DNA of 64,000 nucleotides from Micromonospora fulviviridis (GCF_014648395.1 NZ_BMRA01000012.1:176777-240776); one strand, 5' to 3'; counted from the stretch's first letter, positions 40,302-49,327 are shown. Notes: generated by a model from the letters alone, not told the origin. A program made the numbers and translations.

Positions 40302-41372
40302 ATGACTGCGCGGGACCCCATCGCCGACCTGCGGCGGATCGCGTTCCTGCTGGAGCGGGCGAACGAGGCCACCTACCGGGTCCGGGCGTTCCGGTCGGCG
40401 GCCAAGGCGCTCGCCGCCCTGCCGACCGGCGAGGTGGCCGAGCGGGCCCGCACCGGCAAGCTCACCGAGCTGTCCGGGGTCGGCGACGTCACGGCCCGCT
40501 GCGTGGCCGAGTCGCTGGCCGGCGAGGAGCCGGTCTACCTGCGCCGGCTGGTCGCCACCGAGGGCACCGACCTCGACGAGGCCGCCGCGAAGCTGCGGGA
40601 CGCGCTGCGCGGCGACTGCCACACCCACTCGGACTGGTCCGACGGCGGCTCACCGATCGAGGAGATGGCCCTGGCGGCGGTCGAGCTGGGGCACGAGTAC
40701 GTGGTGCTCACCGACCACTCGCCCCGGCTCACGGTGGCCCGGGGGCTCACGGCGGACCGGCTGCGCAAGCAGCTCGACCACGTGGCCGCGGTGAACGAGG
40801 CGCTGCCGAAGGGCTTCCGCATCCTCACCGGCATCGAGGTGGACATCCTCGCCGACGGGTCGCTGGACCAGGACGAGGAGCTGCTGGCCCGGCTCGACGT
40901 GGTGGTCGGCTCGGTGCACAGCGGCCTCAACGACGACCGGGCGAAGATGACCCGCCGGATGCTGGCCGCGATCGCCAACCCGCACCTGGACATCCTCGGC
41001 CACTGCACCGGGCGGATGGTCTCCTCCCGGCCGGCCGGGGTGACCGGCCCGGGCGACCGGGGGCACCGGGCGCGTACCCGCAAGGAGAGCGACTTCGACG
41101 CGGACGCGGTCTTCGCGGCCTGCGCGGAGCACGACGTGGCCGTCGAGATCAACTCCCGGCCGGAGCGGCAGGACCCGCCGAAGCGGCTGATCCGCCGCGC
41201 CTTGGAGGCCGGCTGCAAGTTCGCCGTCAACACCGACGCGCACGCCCCCGGCCAGCTCGACTGGCAGCGCTTCGGCTGCGAACGGGCCGCGCTCTGCGGC
41301 GTACCGGCGAACCGGGTGGTCAACACCTGGAAGGCCGACCGCCTGGTGAAGTGGACGGCCGGCCGGGGCTGA
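40302..41372 (+). CDS. PHP-domain protein with N-terminal HhH (PolX-like without polymerase)
   Basis: A 356-aa protein. Residues 1-90 form the helix-hairpin-helix domain seen at the start of family X polymerases ('DLRRIAFLLERANEATYRVRAFRSAAKAL', then 'LSGVGDVTARCV'). A PHP phosphoesterase domain follows, with metal ligands His107 and His109 in 'CHTHSDWSDGG', 'LTDHSPR', 'GIEVDIL', 'GSVHSG', 'ILGHCTGR' and 'NTDAH'. The nucleotidyltransferase core of full PolX is absent. DNA-end or nucleotide phosphoesterase activity is plausible. A TAGGTT -10 at 40289-40294 lies 7 nt before the ATG (leaderless). Confidence 0.9.
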   Translation: MTARDPIADLRRIAFLLERANEATYRVRAFRSAAKALAALPTGEVAERARTGKLTELSGVGDVTARCVAESLAGEEPVYLRRLVATEGTDLDEAAAKLRDALRGDCHTHSDWSDGGSPIEEMALAAVELGHEYVVLTDHSPRLTVARGLTADRLRKQLDHVAAVNEALPKGFRILTGIEVDILADGSLDQDEELLARLDVVVGSVHSGLNDDRAKMTRRMLAAIANPHLDILGHCTGRMVSSRPAGVTGPGDRGHRARTRKESDFDADAVFAACAEHDVAVEINSRPERQDPPKRLIRRALEAGCKFAVNTDAHAPGQLDWQRFGCERAALCGVPANRVVNTWKADRLVKWTAGRG

Positions 41373-41428
41373 GCGGCCGCGGTGGCGGCATCCGGGACCC
41401 GGACCCCGCCACCTCGCCGACCCGCCGG

Positions 41429-42400
41429 TCAGCGGCCGGCCGGCACCGCCGGACGGGTGGCGGCGGCGGGGACGGACGCCGGCCGGCGGCGGCCGAGCAT
41501 CCCCTGCGCGACGGCCACGCCGAGCAGCACGACCAGGGCGCCCACCGGCTGGTGCCAGTTCATCCGCTCGCCCAGCACCACCGCGCCGACCAGCACCGCG
41601 AACACCGGGATGAGGTAGGTGACCGTGGAGGCGGTGCTCGCCCCGGCGACCCGGATGTTGCGCAGGTTGATCACGAAGGCCAGCCCGGTGCCGAGCGCGC
41701 CGAGCGCCAGCACGGAGCCCACCACCTTCGCGGAGAGCCCGGTGGGCACCGGCGGCGCGCCGGCCACCAGCGGCGCGACCAGCGCCAGCTGCGCGGTCGC
41801 CACCAGCAGCTGCGCCGCCGACAGCGACAGGCCGGAGTACGAACTGCCCGCGATGAACTTCTTCTGGTACGGGATCGCCACCCCGTAGCAGGCCGCCGCT
41901 CCGAGGCACATGAGCTGGCCGGTGAAGTGCGAGCCGCCCACGCCCTCCCAGACGCCGAGCACCACGAGCACGCCGGTGAACCCCAGCGCCAGCCCGATCG
42001 CGCGCCGCACGGTCAGCCGCTCGGTGCGGAACACCAGCACCGCCAGCGGCAGCACGATCAGCGGCGTGGTGGCGTTCCAGATGCCGGCGAGCATCGACTC
42101 CACCCGCTGCTCGCCGAAACCGAACAGGGTGAACGGCAGCGCCACGCCGAAGGCGGCCACCACCACGAGGTGCGCCCAGACCCGGGGCTCGCGGGGCAGC
42201 CGGTCGCGCAGCACGGCCAGCACCACCAGCAGCGTCACCGCGCCGGTGGCCACCCGGTAGAGGGTGAGATGCAACGGGTGCAGCTCGGCCACCCCCACCT
42301 TGATGAAGAGGAAGCTGGAACCCCAGATCACGCCGAGCGCGAGGAACCCGGGCAGCCAGCTCCGCAACGGGGCCCGGTCAGGAGTGGTATCCACTGTCAC
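41429..42400 (-). CDS. EamA/DMT-family transporter
   Basis: A 323-aa protein with about ten helices arranged as two EamA repeats ('GVIWGSSFLFIKVGV...' and 'CLGAAACYGVAIPYQKKF...'). It belongs to the drug/metabolite transporter superfamily, whose members export amino acids or other metabolites. The substrate is unknown. The GTG at 42400 with AGGGGTG upstream is chosen. It is divergent from the DUF885 gene. Confidence 0.88.
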   Translation of the reverse strand: MTVDTTPDRAPLRSWLPGFLALGVIWGSSFLFIKVGVAELHPLHLTLYRVATGAVTLLVVLAVLRDRLPREPRVWAHLVVVAAFGVALPFTLFGFGEQRVESMLAGIWNATTPLIVLPLAVLVFRTERLTVRRAIGLALGFTGVLVVLGVWEGVGGSHFTGQLMCLGAAACYGVAIPYQKKFIAGSSYSGLSLSAAQLLVATAQLALVAPLVAGAPPVPTGLSAKVVGSVLALGALGTGLAFVINLRNIRVAGASTASTVTYLIPVFAVLVGAVVLGERMNWHQPVGALVVLLGVAVAQGMLGRRRPASVPAAATRPAVPAGR

Positions 42401-42540
42401 CCCTGACACTCTGCCGTAGGGGTACGACGAAGTCCCGCGAAAATCGGACGCCGTGTCGACCGCCACAACCGCTCGACCACACCTGCGCCTGCTCCTCCGC
42501 ACACGACGAACTTGGTCGACAACGGGGTGGCACGGTCACG

Positions 42541-42546
42541 TAGGGT
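42541..42546 (+). promoter_or_regulatory. -10 TAGGGT of the DUF885 gene
   Basis: TAGGGT ends 6 nt before the GTG start and there is no ribosome site, so the mRNA is probably leaderless. TCGACA at 42516-42521 is a fair -35 with 19-bp spacing. Confidence 0.55.
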
Positions 42547-42552
42547 CGCAGC

Positions 42553-44223
42553 GTGGGACGAATCGATGACCTCGCCAACCGCTACGTGGCCGACTGGGCT
42601 CCGCTGAGCCCGACCGGCGCCACCTACGTCGGTATCGCCGGCTACGACGACCAGCTCGACGACCTCTCCCCCGAGGGCTACACGGCCCGCGCCGACCTGA
42701 CCCGGCGCACCCTGGCCGACCTCGACGTGACCGAGCCGGACACGGAGTCGGAGCGGACCGCCAGGGAGGCGATGCAGGAGCGCCTCGGTCTGGAGCTTGC
42801 CCGCTACGAGGCCGGCGAGGCCAGCAGCGAGGTCAACGTGATCGCCAGCGGGCTGCACGACCTGCGGATGGTCTTCGACCTCATGCCGACCGAGGGCGAC
42901 GACGCCAAGGCGAACGTGGCCGCCCGGCTCAACCGCTTCGCGGGCGCGCTGGAGGGCTACAAGCGCACGCTGCGCGAGGCGGCGGCGGCCGGCCAGGTCA
43001 GCTCGCAGGTGCAGCTCGTCGAGGTCGCCAAGCAGTGCGACATCTGGGTCGACCCGAACGGCGACAACTTCTTCCACGGCCTGGCCGAGCGGCTCGGCGC
43101 CGAGGGCGCGCTCGGCGCCGAGCTGCGCAAGGGCGCGGCCGCCGCGACCGCCGCGACCGCCGAGTTCGGGCAGTTCCTCCGCACCGAGCTGGCCCCGCAG
43201 GGGCGGCTCAAGCAGGCCGCCGGCCGGGAGCGTTACGAGCTGGCCTCGCAGTACTTCCTCGGCGCCCGGGTCGACCTCGACGAGACGTACGCCTGGGGTT
43301 TCGCGGAGCTGGCCCGCCTGGAGGGCGAGATGCGAACCGTTGCCGGGCGCATCGCGGGTCCGGGTGCCAGTGTCGATGACGCCGTGCGTGCCCTGGACGC
43401 GGACCCGGCCCGGACCATCCAGGGCAAGGAGGCGTTCCGGGACTGGATGCAGGCGCTCGCCGACAAGGCGATCAGCGAGCTGCACGGCACCCACTTCGAC
43501 ATCCCGGAGCAGGTGCGCCGGATCGAGTGCTGCCTCGCGCCCACCAGCGACGGCGCCATCTACTACACCGGCCCGAGCGAGGACTTCTCCCGGCCGGGCC
43601 GGATGTGGTGGGCCGTGCCGCAGGGCATCAGCGACTTCTCCACCTGGCGCGAGGTGACCACGGTCTACCACGAGGGCGTGCCGGGTCACCACCTCCAGGT
43701 CGCCCAGACCGCCGTCCGCGCCGACCTGCTCAACCGCTGGCAGCGGCTGCTCTGCTGGGTCTCCGGGCACGGTGAGGGCTGGGCGCTCTACTCCGAGCGG
43801 CTGATGGACGAGCTGGGCTACCTGGAGGACCCGGGCGACAAGCTCGGCATGCTCGACGGGCAGGCGTTCCGGGCCGCCCGGGTGATCGTCGACATCGGCA
43901 TGCACCTGGAGCTGGAGATCCCGGCCGACAACCCGTTCGGCTTCCACCCGGGCGAGCGCTGGACGCCGGAGCTGGGCTGGGAGTTCATGCGCGCGCACTG
44001 CCGGGTGCCGGACGAGAACCTGCGCTTCGAGCTGAACCGCTACCTGGGCTGGCCGGGGCAGGCGCCCTCGTACAAGGTGGGCGAGCGGATCTGGCTCCAG
44101 GCCCGCGAGGAGGCGAAGGCCCGCAAGGGCGCCGAGTTCGACCTCAAGGAGTTCCACCGCCAGGCCCTCGACCTGGGCTCGCTGGGGCTCGACCCGCTGC
44201 GCCGGGCGCTGGCCCGGCTCTGA
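42553..44223 (+). CDS. DUF885 family protein (metallopeptidase-like)
   Basis: A 556-aa soluble protein of the DUF885 family. The central zinc-peptidase-like motif is 'YHEGVPGHHLQ' (His373, Glu374, His378/379), followed about 30 residues later by 'GHGEGWALYSERLMDELG', whose Glu can be the third ligand. Family members are alpha-helical and are thought to be carboxypeptidase-like. The substrate is not known. There is no signal peptide, so it acts in the cytosol. A strong terminator follows. Confidence 0.92.
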   Translation: MGRIDDLANRYVADWAPLSPTGATYVGIAGYDDQLDDLSPEGYTARADLTRRTLADLDVTEPDTESERTAREAMQERLGLELARYEAGEASSEVNVIASGLHDLRMVFDLMPTEGDDAKANVAARLNRFAGALEGYKRTLREAAAAGQVSSQVQLVEVAKQCDIWVDPNGDNFFHGLAERLGAEGALGAELRKGAAAATAATAEFGQFLRTELAPQGRLKQAAGRERYELASQYFLGARVDLDETYAWGFAELARLEGEMRTVAGRIAGPGASVDDAVRALDADPARTIQGKEAFRDWMQALADKAISELHGTHFDIPEQVRRIECCLAPTSDGAIYYTGPSEDFSRPGRMWWAVPQGISDFSTWREVTTVYHEGVPGHHLQVAQTAVRADLLNRWQRLLCWVSGHGEGWALYSERLMDELGYLEDPGDKLGMLDGQAFRAARVIVDIGMHLELEIPADNPFGFHPGERWTPELGWEFMRAHCRVPDENLRFELNRYLGWPGQAPSYKVGERIWLQAREEAKARKGAEFDLKEFHRQALDLGSLGLDPLRRALARL

Positions 44224-44234
44224 GCGACGACGAC

Positions 44235-44270
44235 GGCCGGGAGTCGGAGGGGATCCTCCGGCTCCCGGCC
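44235..44270. terminator. Bidirectional terminator
   Basis: A 16-bp stem with one mismatch (GGCCGGGAG-CGGAGG arms, 44235-44250 with 44255-44270) lies between the convergent DUF885 and DUF6114 genes. Confidence 0.8.
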
Positions 44271-44290
44271 GTTCCGCTTACCGTCGCGCG

Positions 44291-45691
44291 TCAGGCCAGG
44301 TCGAGCTTGAGCACGGGCCGGGCGGTGAGCGACTTGGAGTTCTCGTACGCCAGGTCGATCACCGGGTCGGTGAAGCTGATCGGGATCGGCGAGGTGATCG
44401 GGATGCCGTCGGGGAACGGCAGGTCCGGGGTGAGCGTGATCTTGATGCCGAGCAGATGCCCGACGAAGCGGGTGGCGTAGAAGGCGACGTCACCCTCGAC
44501 GGTGAGCCGGTCGGTGACGTACCGCTGGGCCTTACCGTCCGGGCCGGTGGCCCGGAGCGTGAAGTCCTCCGTCACCGCCTTGTCCATGGTGAACTTCAGG
44601 CACTTCAGCGTGCCCTCCTGGGTGGGCAGCTCGACGATCCCCTCGAACCGGAGCCCGGTCATGGTGACCTTCGAGCCGGTCAGCTTGGACGGCTGCTGGG
44701 CCACCTTCGGCTGTCCCGGTTCGGGGGCGATCTTCGGCATCGGCGCGCCCGCCTCCACCTTGCGGGGGGTGCTCGGCTTCGCCGGGGGGCAGGTGGGAGT
44801 GGCGCCGCCCGACCCGGTCGGGGTCGGGGTCGCCGCGGCCGGCGCGCCGGGCGTCCCGACCGCGCCGGCGGCCGGGCTGGGGCTCGCCGACGGCGCGGTC
44901 GACGCGGCCCGCTTACCGCCGGTGAAGAGGTCTCCGATGCCGTCCAGGATGTCGGTGAGGATGTTGCCGTCCGAGCTGGGTTCCGCCGACGGGCTCGGGC
45001 TGGCCGACGAACTCGGGCTGGCCGTCGGGGTCGGGGTGACGCGGCTGGGCGACGGGGACGGGGTGGTGGCCCGCGCCGGCGGTTTCGGGCAGGTGGTCGG
45101 GGTCGTGGCGGGTGCGGCCGCTCGTACGGGCTGGGGGTGGATGGCCACCAGCGCCGTGGCGGAGAGGCCGAGCACCACCAGCGCCACCGCGAAGTACTGC
45201 GGGTCGCGGGAGGTGCCGGGCGACTCCGGCGGACCGTCCGGCGGCACCTCGGCGGCCGGCTCGCCGTCAGTGGGACCGGCGGTGGGGTCGGTGGCGGGCC
45301 GGGCGGTCGGCGTCCAGGCGAAGGCAAGGGCACTGCCGATGATGCCGAGCAGCAGGCCGAGGAAGAAGCCGCCGAGGTTGAGCCCCATCAGCGAGTAGAT
45401 CGTGGTGACCACCGCGACGATCGAGTAGAACAGCCGCTGTCCCGGGCTGAACCAGAGCAGCAGCCCGCAGCTGACCAGGATGACCGGGATCAGCAGCGAG
45501 TAGAGCCCGGTGGATCCGCTGTGGAAGCTCAAGCCGTTGAGGGTCATCTTGGTGGAGGCGAACATCTCCACCCCTGCCAGCGCGGTGAGCAGGCCGCCCC
45601 AGAACGGCCGGGTCCGCCGCCAGCTCTGGAAGCCCCGCCACACCCGGCCGGCACCACCGGCGCGGACGTGTTGCGGATCAGCGTTCGTCAC
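44291..45691 (-). CDS. DUF6114-domain membrane protein
   Basis: A 466-aa protein. The N-terminal 130 residues form the DUF6114 membrane domain ('WRRTRPFWGGLLTALAGVEMF...', then three more helices). A further helix near 170, a long Pro/Ser/Thr linker (about 195-300) and a C-terminal domain of about 150 residues follow ('KVTMTGLRFEGIVELPTQEGTLKCLKF...'). That domain repeats the theme of DUF6230-type proteins, so the protein looks like a fusion of anchor and surface domain. It lies 79 bp after the DUF6230 gene in the same direction, a pairing seen across actinomycetes. Function unknown, probably cell surface. Confidence 0.85.
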   Translation of the reverse strand: MTNADPQHVRAGGAGRVWRGFQSWRRTRPFWGGLLTALAGVEMFASTKMTLNGLSFHSGSTGLYSLLIPVILVSCGLLLWFSPGQRLFYSIVAVVTTIYSLMGLNLGGFFLGLLLGIIGSALAFAWTPTARPATDPTAGPTDGEPAAEVPPDGPPESPGTSRDPQYFAVALVVLGLSATALVAIHPQPVRAAAPATTPTTCPKPPARATTPSPSPSRVTPTPTASPSSSASPSPSAEPSSDGNILTDILDGIGDLFTGGKRAASTAPSASPSPAAGAVGTPGAPAAATPTPTGSGGATPTCPPAKPSTPRKVEAGAPMPKIAPEPGQPKVAQQPSKLTGSKVTMTGLRFEGIVELPTQEGTLKCLKFTMDKAVTEDFTLRATGPDGKAQRYVTDRLTVEGDVAFYATRFVGHLLGIKITLTPDLPFPDGIPITSPIPISFTDPVIDLAYENSKSLTARPVLKLDLA

Positions 45692-45770
45692 GTACTCCTC
45701 CTGGCGGAGCGAAAAACGAGGGACGGAACGGGCCTGCGGCAGTCGCCCGCCGCAGGCCTGCGGTTTCGGC

Positions 45771-46373
45771 TCAGAAACATTCCTTGTTCTTGGCCGCGTC
45801 CCCGACGTTGACCTTGAGTCGCAGGCCCACCAGGTTGAAGGTGGAGGCGGTGGTGTAGCGGGAGACCTGTTCGAGGTTGGTGATGGTGACCGTTTCGGCG
45901 TTCTGCCCGAACGAGCCGGTGCGCGCCGTCGGGTTCAGGTCGGACGCGTCCCGGCCGATCTTGATGTTGCCGAAGGTCGCGTTGCCGTCCAGGCTGTCCA
46001 TCGCGATCATCAGGTCCTTGGCCTTGGCCGGGTCCTTGCCGTCACCGGCGTTGATGGTGAGCACCACCGGCAGCCCCGGCAGGTCGGCACGGACCGACTG
46101 GCAGAGCTTGTAGAGGTCGGCGCTGGTGATCTCGGCGAGGGCGACCGGGTGGACGGTGCCGTCCTTCTCCCGGACGATGCCGCCGTACTGCTTGAAGCCG
46201 TCGCCCTCGAGCCGGTCGGCGCTGATCTTGAAGGTCTGGCCGGACACGGTGATGTCGGACGCGATCGCTCCGGTCGACATGCCGAACAGGATGGCGCCGG
46301 CGGCTGCGGTCGCGGGCACCATCATCGCGGCGAAGCGCCGCCACCTGGTACGTCCCGGGTTGTCGATCTGCAC
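45771..46373 (-). CDS. DUF6230 family exported protein
   Basis: A 200-aa protein with an N-terminal signal/anchor ('WRRFAAMMVPATAAAGAILFGMSTGAIAS'), and then the DUF6230 domain ('ITVSGQTFKISADRLEGDGFKQYGG'). The domain contains a helical middle and a C-terminal 'VGLRLKVN' strand ending in a Cys. GAGGAGG precedes the GTG at 46373, which decides the start. It is first in the pair with the DUF6114 gene. Upstream are GTTACC/GGTAAC motifs. Role unknown. Confidence 0.87.
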   Translation of the reverse strand: MQIDNPGRTRWRRFAAMMVPATAAAGAILFGMSTGAIASDITVSGQTFKISADRLEGDGFKQYGGIVREKDGTVHPVALAEITSADLYKLCQSVRADLPGLPVVLTINAGDGKDPAKAKDLMIAMDSLDGNATFGNIKIGRDASDLNPTARTGSFGQNAETVTITNLEQVSRYTTASTFNLVGLRLKVNVGDAAKNKECF

Positions 46374-46709
46374 AGATTCCTCCTCGGTGGGGGCGGGCGC
46401 TCGTCGGGGTGGCTGGTCGACGAATCGGCGCCCCGTGCCGGGGCCGCAGCGACTGTTACCAGCGGGTAACGAACGCGCGTCTGATGGTGCACCGACAGAG
46501 GCGTGCGTCACAAGGGGCGATCCTACTCACAGGTAACTCCGCCGCCGCCGCGTCGCCCTCGCGCTCACCGTCGGTGCGGGAACGGGCCGGCCGACAGCGG
46601 GGAGAAGCCCGCGAATCGGGCATGAGCGCCGGCGTTCGTCACCCTGCGCGGTCAAACCATCGACGCATTACGATTAAGTAACGGGCGCTGAGCGTGACGG
46701 CATGACAAC
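46374..46709. other. Intergenic region with GTTACC/GGTAAC motifs
   Basis: 335 bp upstream of the DUF6230 gene without a convincing gene. It holds the inverted pair GTTACC-N4-GGTAAC (46455-46460, 46465-46470) and a further GGTAAC (46532-46537). These are likely binding sites of a response regulator and belong to the DUF6230 promoter region. Confidence 0.45.
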
Positions 46710-46742
46710 GGGGGCGGGTCGACCACCGGTCGACCCGCCCCC
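46710..46742 (-). terminator. Terminator of the DUF3068 gene
   Basis: A perfect 15-bp stem (GGGGGCGGGTCGACC with GGTCGACCCGCCCCC) with a 3-nt loop lies 12 bp after the stop. Confidence 0.88.
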
Positions 46743-46754
46743 GCGTGCCCTACG

Positions 46755-47915
46755 TCAGCGCTTCTCGGCCTCGTCGTCCACCGCGGGACGCTGGGCCGGC
46801 ACCGTCGACGACTCCTCGTCGGTACGCCAGTTCGTCGACGCCGGCGGGATCTCGTCGCTCAAGGGACCACCGACGGGCGCGTCGTCACCCGACGGGCCAC
46901 CGGCGGGCGCCTCGGCGAGCCGGTGCCGAGCGGTGGCGTCGCCGCCGTTGCCGCGCAGCACCAGCAGCATGCCCGCCAGCAGGGCGAGCACGCCCAGAAC
47001 ACCGGCGCCGATCGGCACGTACGTCCGCACCATGCCGATCTTCAGGCGGTTGTCCTTGGCGGTCTCCACGCTCTTGGCGATGGTGTCCTCGGTGTAGTTG
47101 AAGTCCGCGTCGAGCAGCACGGTGACCGGCCCGTTGTCCGGCCGGAACTCCTTGTGCTGCTGCTCGCGCACCTTGAGGTAGGCGCCGGTGACCGGGTCCA
47201 CCCACAGCGTGCGGGTGTTGCTGTAGACCACCTTCCCGGTCGTGGCCTGGGGCGCGAACCGGCCGATCAGCGTCTTGATGTTGCTCTCCGGGGTGTTCAG
47301 CGTCTCGTTCTCGATCCGCTGCTCGAACCGGTAGGCCTCCAGGCCCTTGACGTCCTCGGTGCCGGTGAACTTGGCCGGCGTGGCCCGCTTCAGGTCACGG
47401 TCGAAGACCGGGTACTCCTTCTTCTTGGTGTCGAAGGGGAACTTGTAGACCTGACCCTCGTAGGTCACGTTGCCGACCGGCGTCTGCTCCGCGCCGGTCT
47501 CGTTCAGCCACTGTTCGTCCCAGTTTGCGGCGGCGCCGCTGGCACGGTCGAGGGCGAGCTCCGTGCTGTACTGGCTGAACACCTCTCCGCCGGAGTTCTT
47601 GACGGTCTGGTAGACGTCCCAGACAACCGCCTTGCCGGCGAGTTCCTTGGGCAACCGGTCGGCGGTGGCCTCCGGCTGGGGGATCACCTCGACGGTCGAC
47701 ACGAGCGTTGCCTGCGGAACCTCGATGCTGACCGAGTCCCCCACGACCGTGACCTTGAGGGCGCGGGCGTTGACCGCCTCCGCCTTCGACGTCGTCCGGT
47801 CGAGGTCATAGGGAAGCTTGGTCACCGCGGGCGCCAGATACAACGGCAGCCCGATTGCGATGACCAGCAACAAGACGCCGAGCCCAAACAGCGCGGCGCC
47901 CACACGAAGCTTCAC
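46755..47915 (-). CDS. DUF3068 (PorA-family-like) membrane protein
   Basis: A 386-aa protein with one N-terminal helix (about 5-30), an extracellular domain of about 280 residues, and a second helix (about 310-335, 'VPIGAGVLGVLALLAGMLLVL') followed by a charged cytosolic tail. The sequence 'VVWDVYQTVKNSGGEVFSQYSTELALDRASGAA' and 'YSNTRTLWVDPVTGAYLKVREQ' is typical of DUF3068. AGGAGG precedes the GTG start. Related proteins sit near cell-wall genes in mycobacteria. Role unknown. Confidence 0.88.
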   Translation of the reverse strand: MKLRVGAALFGLGVLLLVIAIGLPLYLAPAVTKLPYDLDRTTSKAEAVNARALKVTVVGDSVSIEVPQATLVSTVEVIPQPEATADRLPKELAGKAVVWDVYQTVKNSGGEVFSQYSTELALDRASGAAANWDEQWLNETGAEQTPVGNVTYEGQVYKFPFDTKKKEYPVFDRDLKRATPAKFTGTEDVKGLEAYRFEQRIENETLNTPESNIKTLIGRFAPQATTGKVVYSNTRTLWVDPVTGAYLKVREQQHKEFRPDNGPVTVLLDADFNYTEDTIAKSVETAKDNRLKIGMVRTYVPIGAGVLGVLALLAGMLLVLRGNGGDATARHRLAEAPAGGPSGDDAPVGGPLSDEIPPASTNWRTDEESSTVPAQRPAVDDEAEKR

Positions 47916-47925
47916 TCATCCTCCT

Positions 47926-48001
47926 GTAACCTGCCGCCCCGACGCCTGTCGTACGGGCCGTCCGATCCCTACCATGGCCGGCAGGTTACCGCTCGGTTAC
48001 C
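47926..48001. promoter_or_regulatory. GTTACC-type site cluster between DUF3068 gene and acyltransferase
   Basis: An 11-bp inverted repeat, GTAACCTGCCG (47926-47936) and CGGCAGGTTAC (47979-47989), overlaps a direct repeat GGTTACC-N4-GGTTACC (47984-47990, 47995-48001) with an 11-bp period. Such spacing is one DNA turn and typical of OmpR-family response regulators. GTTAC repeats of this kind are bound by MtrA in Streptomyces, so MtrA is the first candidate. Confidence 0.5.
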
Positions 48002-48027
48002 TCCGCCGCGACCCCCTGGATGTCCAG

Positions 48028-49239
48028 ATGTCCTCAGCCGCCGTGTCATCGGCACCAGAGCCAACGGTTGGCGCCCGGCTGCCCGCCCTGGACGCACTCC
48101 GCGCCCTCGGCGCGACCGCCGTCGTCGCGCATCACGTCGGTTTCCACACGGGCGCGACCGGCAACGCCGAGTGGGGAGGCTGGCTGGCGCGGCTGGACGC
48201 CGGGGTGGCGATCTTCTTCGTGCTCTCGGGTTTCCTGCTGTTCCGGCCCTGGGCGCTCAGCGTCGCGACCGGCAGGCGTCGACCGGCCACCGGCCGCTAC
48301 CTGTGGCGGCGCGCGCTGCGCATCCTGCCGGCGTACTGGCTGACGGTGGTGACCTGCCTGATCGTGCTGCCGCAGAACCGGCCGGCCCCGGTCGGCGACT
48401 GGCTGCACCACCTGACCTTCACCCAGATCTACGCGCCCGGGCTGCTGCGCAACGGGCTCAGCCAGACCTGGAGCCTGGCCACCGAGGTCGCCTTCTACCT
48501 CATCCTGCCGCTGATCGCGGTGCCGGCCACCGGCCGGACCTGGCGACCCGTACGGACCGTGCTCGCCACCTGCGGCGGCCTCCTCGTCACGGCGGGCTGG
48601 CTCGTGGCGATGGCCCTCGGTTGGCTCGACATGGGTCTGCACACGACGTGGCTGCCCGCGTACGGCGGGTGGTTCGGCGCGGGCATGGCGCTGGCGGCCG
48701 CGCACGTGGCGCTGCGCACCGGCACCGCTCCCGCCTCCTTCCGGATCCTCGACGACCTCGCGGCAGCGCCGGTGGCCTGCTGGACGGCGGCGGTCGGGCT
48801 GTTCGCGATCGCCACCACCCCGGTGGCCGGGCCACGGGACCTCACCGAGCCGTCCCCCGCGGCATTCGCCGTCAAGCTCACCCTCTACCTGGCGGTCGCG
48901 GTGCTGATCCTGGTGCCGGTCGCGTTCGGACCGCCCAGCCGGATCAAGGTCGCGCTGGGCGCCGCACCGGCCCGGTGGCTCGGCGCCGTGTCGTACGGCC
49001 TCTTCCTCTGGCACCCGCTGGTGCTCGAACTGATCTATCTGGTGACCCAGCGCCCGCTCTTCACCGGCGGTCTGGTCAGCACGTTCGCGCTCACCATGGC
49101 CGGCGGGCTCGCCTACGCGGCCGTCAGCTACTACGGCATCGAACGGCCGCTCCAGCTGCTCGGCAGCCAACGACGCGCGCGCCGGCCGGCCGCACCGCAG
49201 GAGGACCGGTCGGTCCCGGCAGTCGGCACCGCACGCTGA
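48028..49239 (+). CDS. Acyltransferase-3 family (OafA-like) membrane protein
   Basis: A 403-aa integral membrane acyltransferase with about ten helices. The N-terminal 'LDALRALGATAVVAHHVGFH' carries the family histidine pair. 'GVAIFFVLSGFLLFRPW' and 'RRALRILPAYWLTV' follow, and near the end comes 'VSYGLFLWHPLVLEL'. It should O-acylate a surface sugar or lipid. The start is uncertain: ATG 48028 is used here, but an in-frame ATG at 47974 would run over the GTTACC sites. It is followed by the glycosyltransferase gene. Confidence 0.88.
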   Translation: MSSAAVSSAPEPTVGARLPALDALRALGATAVVAHHVGFHTGATGNAEWGGWLARLDAGVAIFFVLSGFLLFRPWALSVATGRRRPATGRYLWRRALRILPAYWLTVVTCLIVLPQNRPAPVGDWLHHLTFTQIYAPGLLRNGLSQTWSLATEVAFYLILPLIAVPATGRTWRPVRTVLATCGGLLVTAGWLVAMALGWLDMGLHTTWLPAYGGWFGAGMALAAAHVALRTGTAPASFRILDDLAAAPVACWTAAVGLFAIATTPVAGPRDLTEPSPAAFAVKLTLYLAVAVLILVPVAFGPPSRIKVALGAAPARWLGAVSYGLFLWHPLVLELIYLVTQRPLFTGGLVSTFALTMAGGLAYAAVSYYGIERPLQLLGSQRRARRPAAPQEDRSVPAVGTAR

Positions 49240-49327
49240 GTAGCGATGACCCAACGGCCATTGCCCGGGCCGACCACCAACCCCTAGTGTGACGCGCGTC
49301 GCTAAATTACTTGAGAGTAGGGATCGC

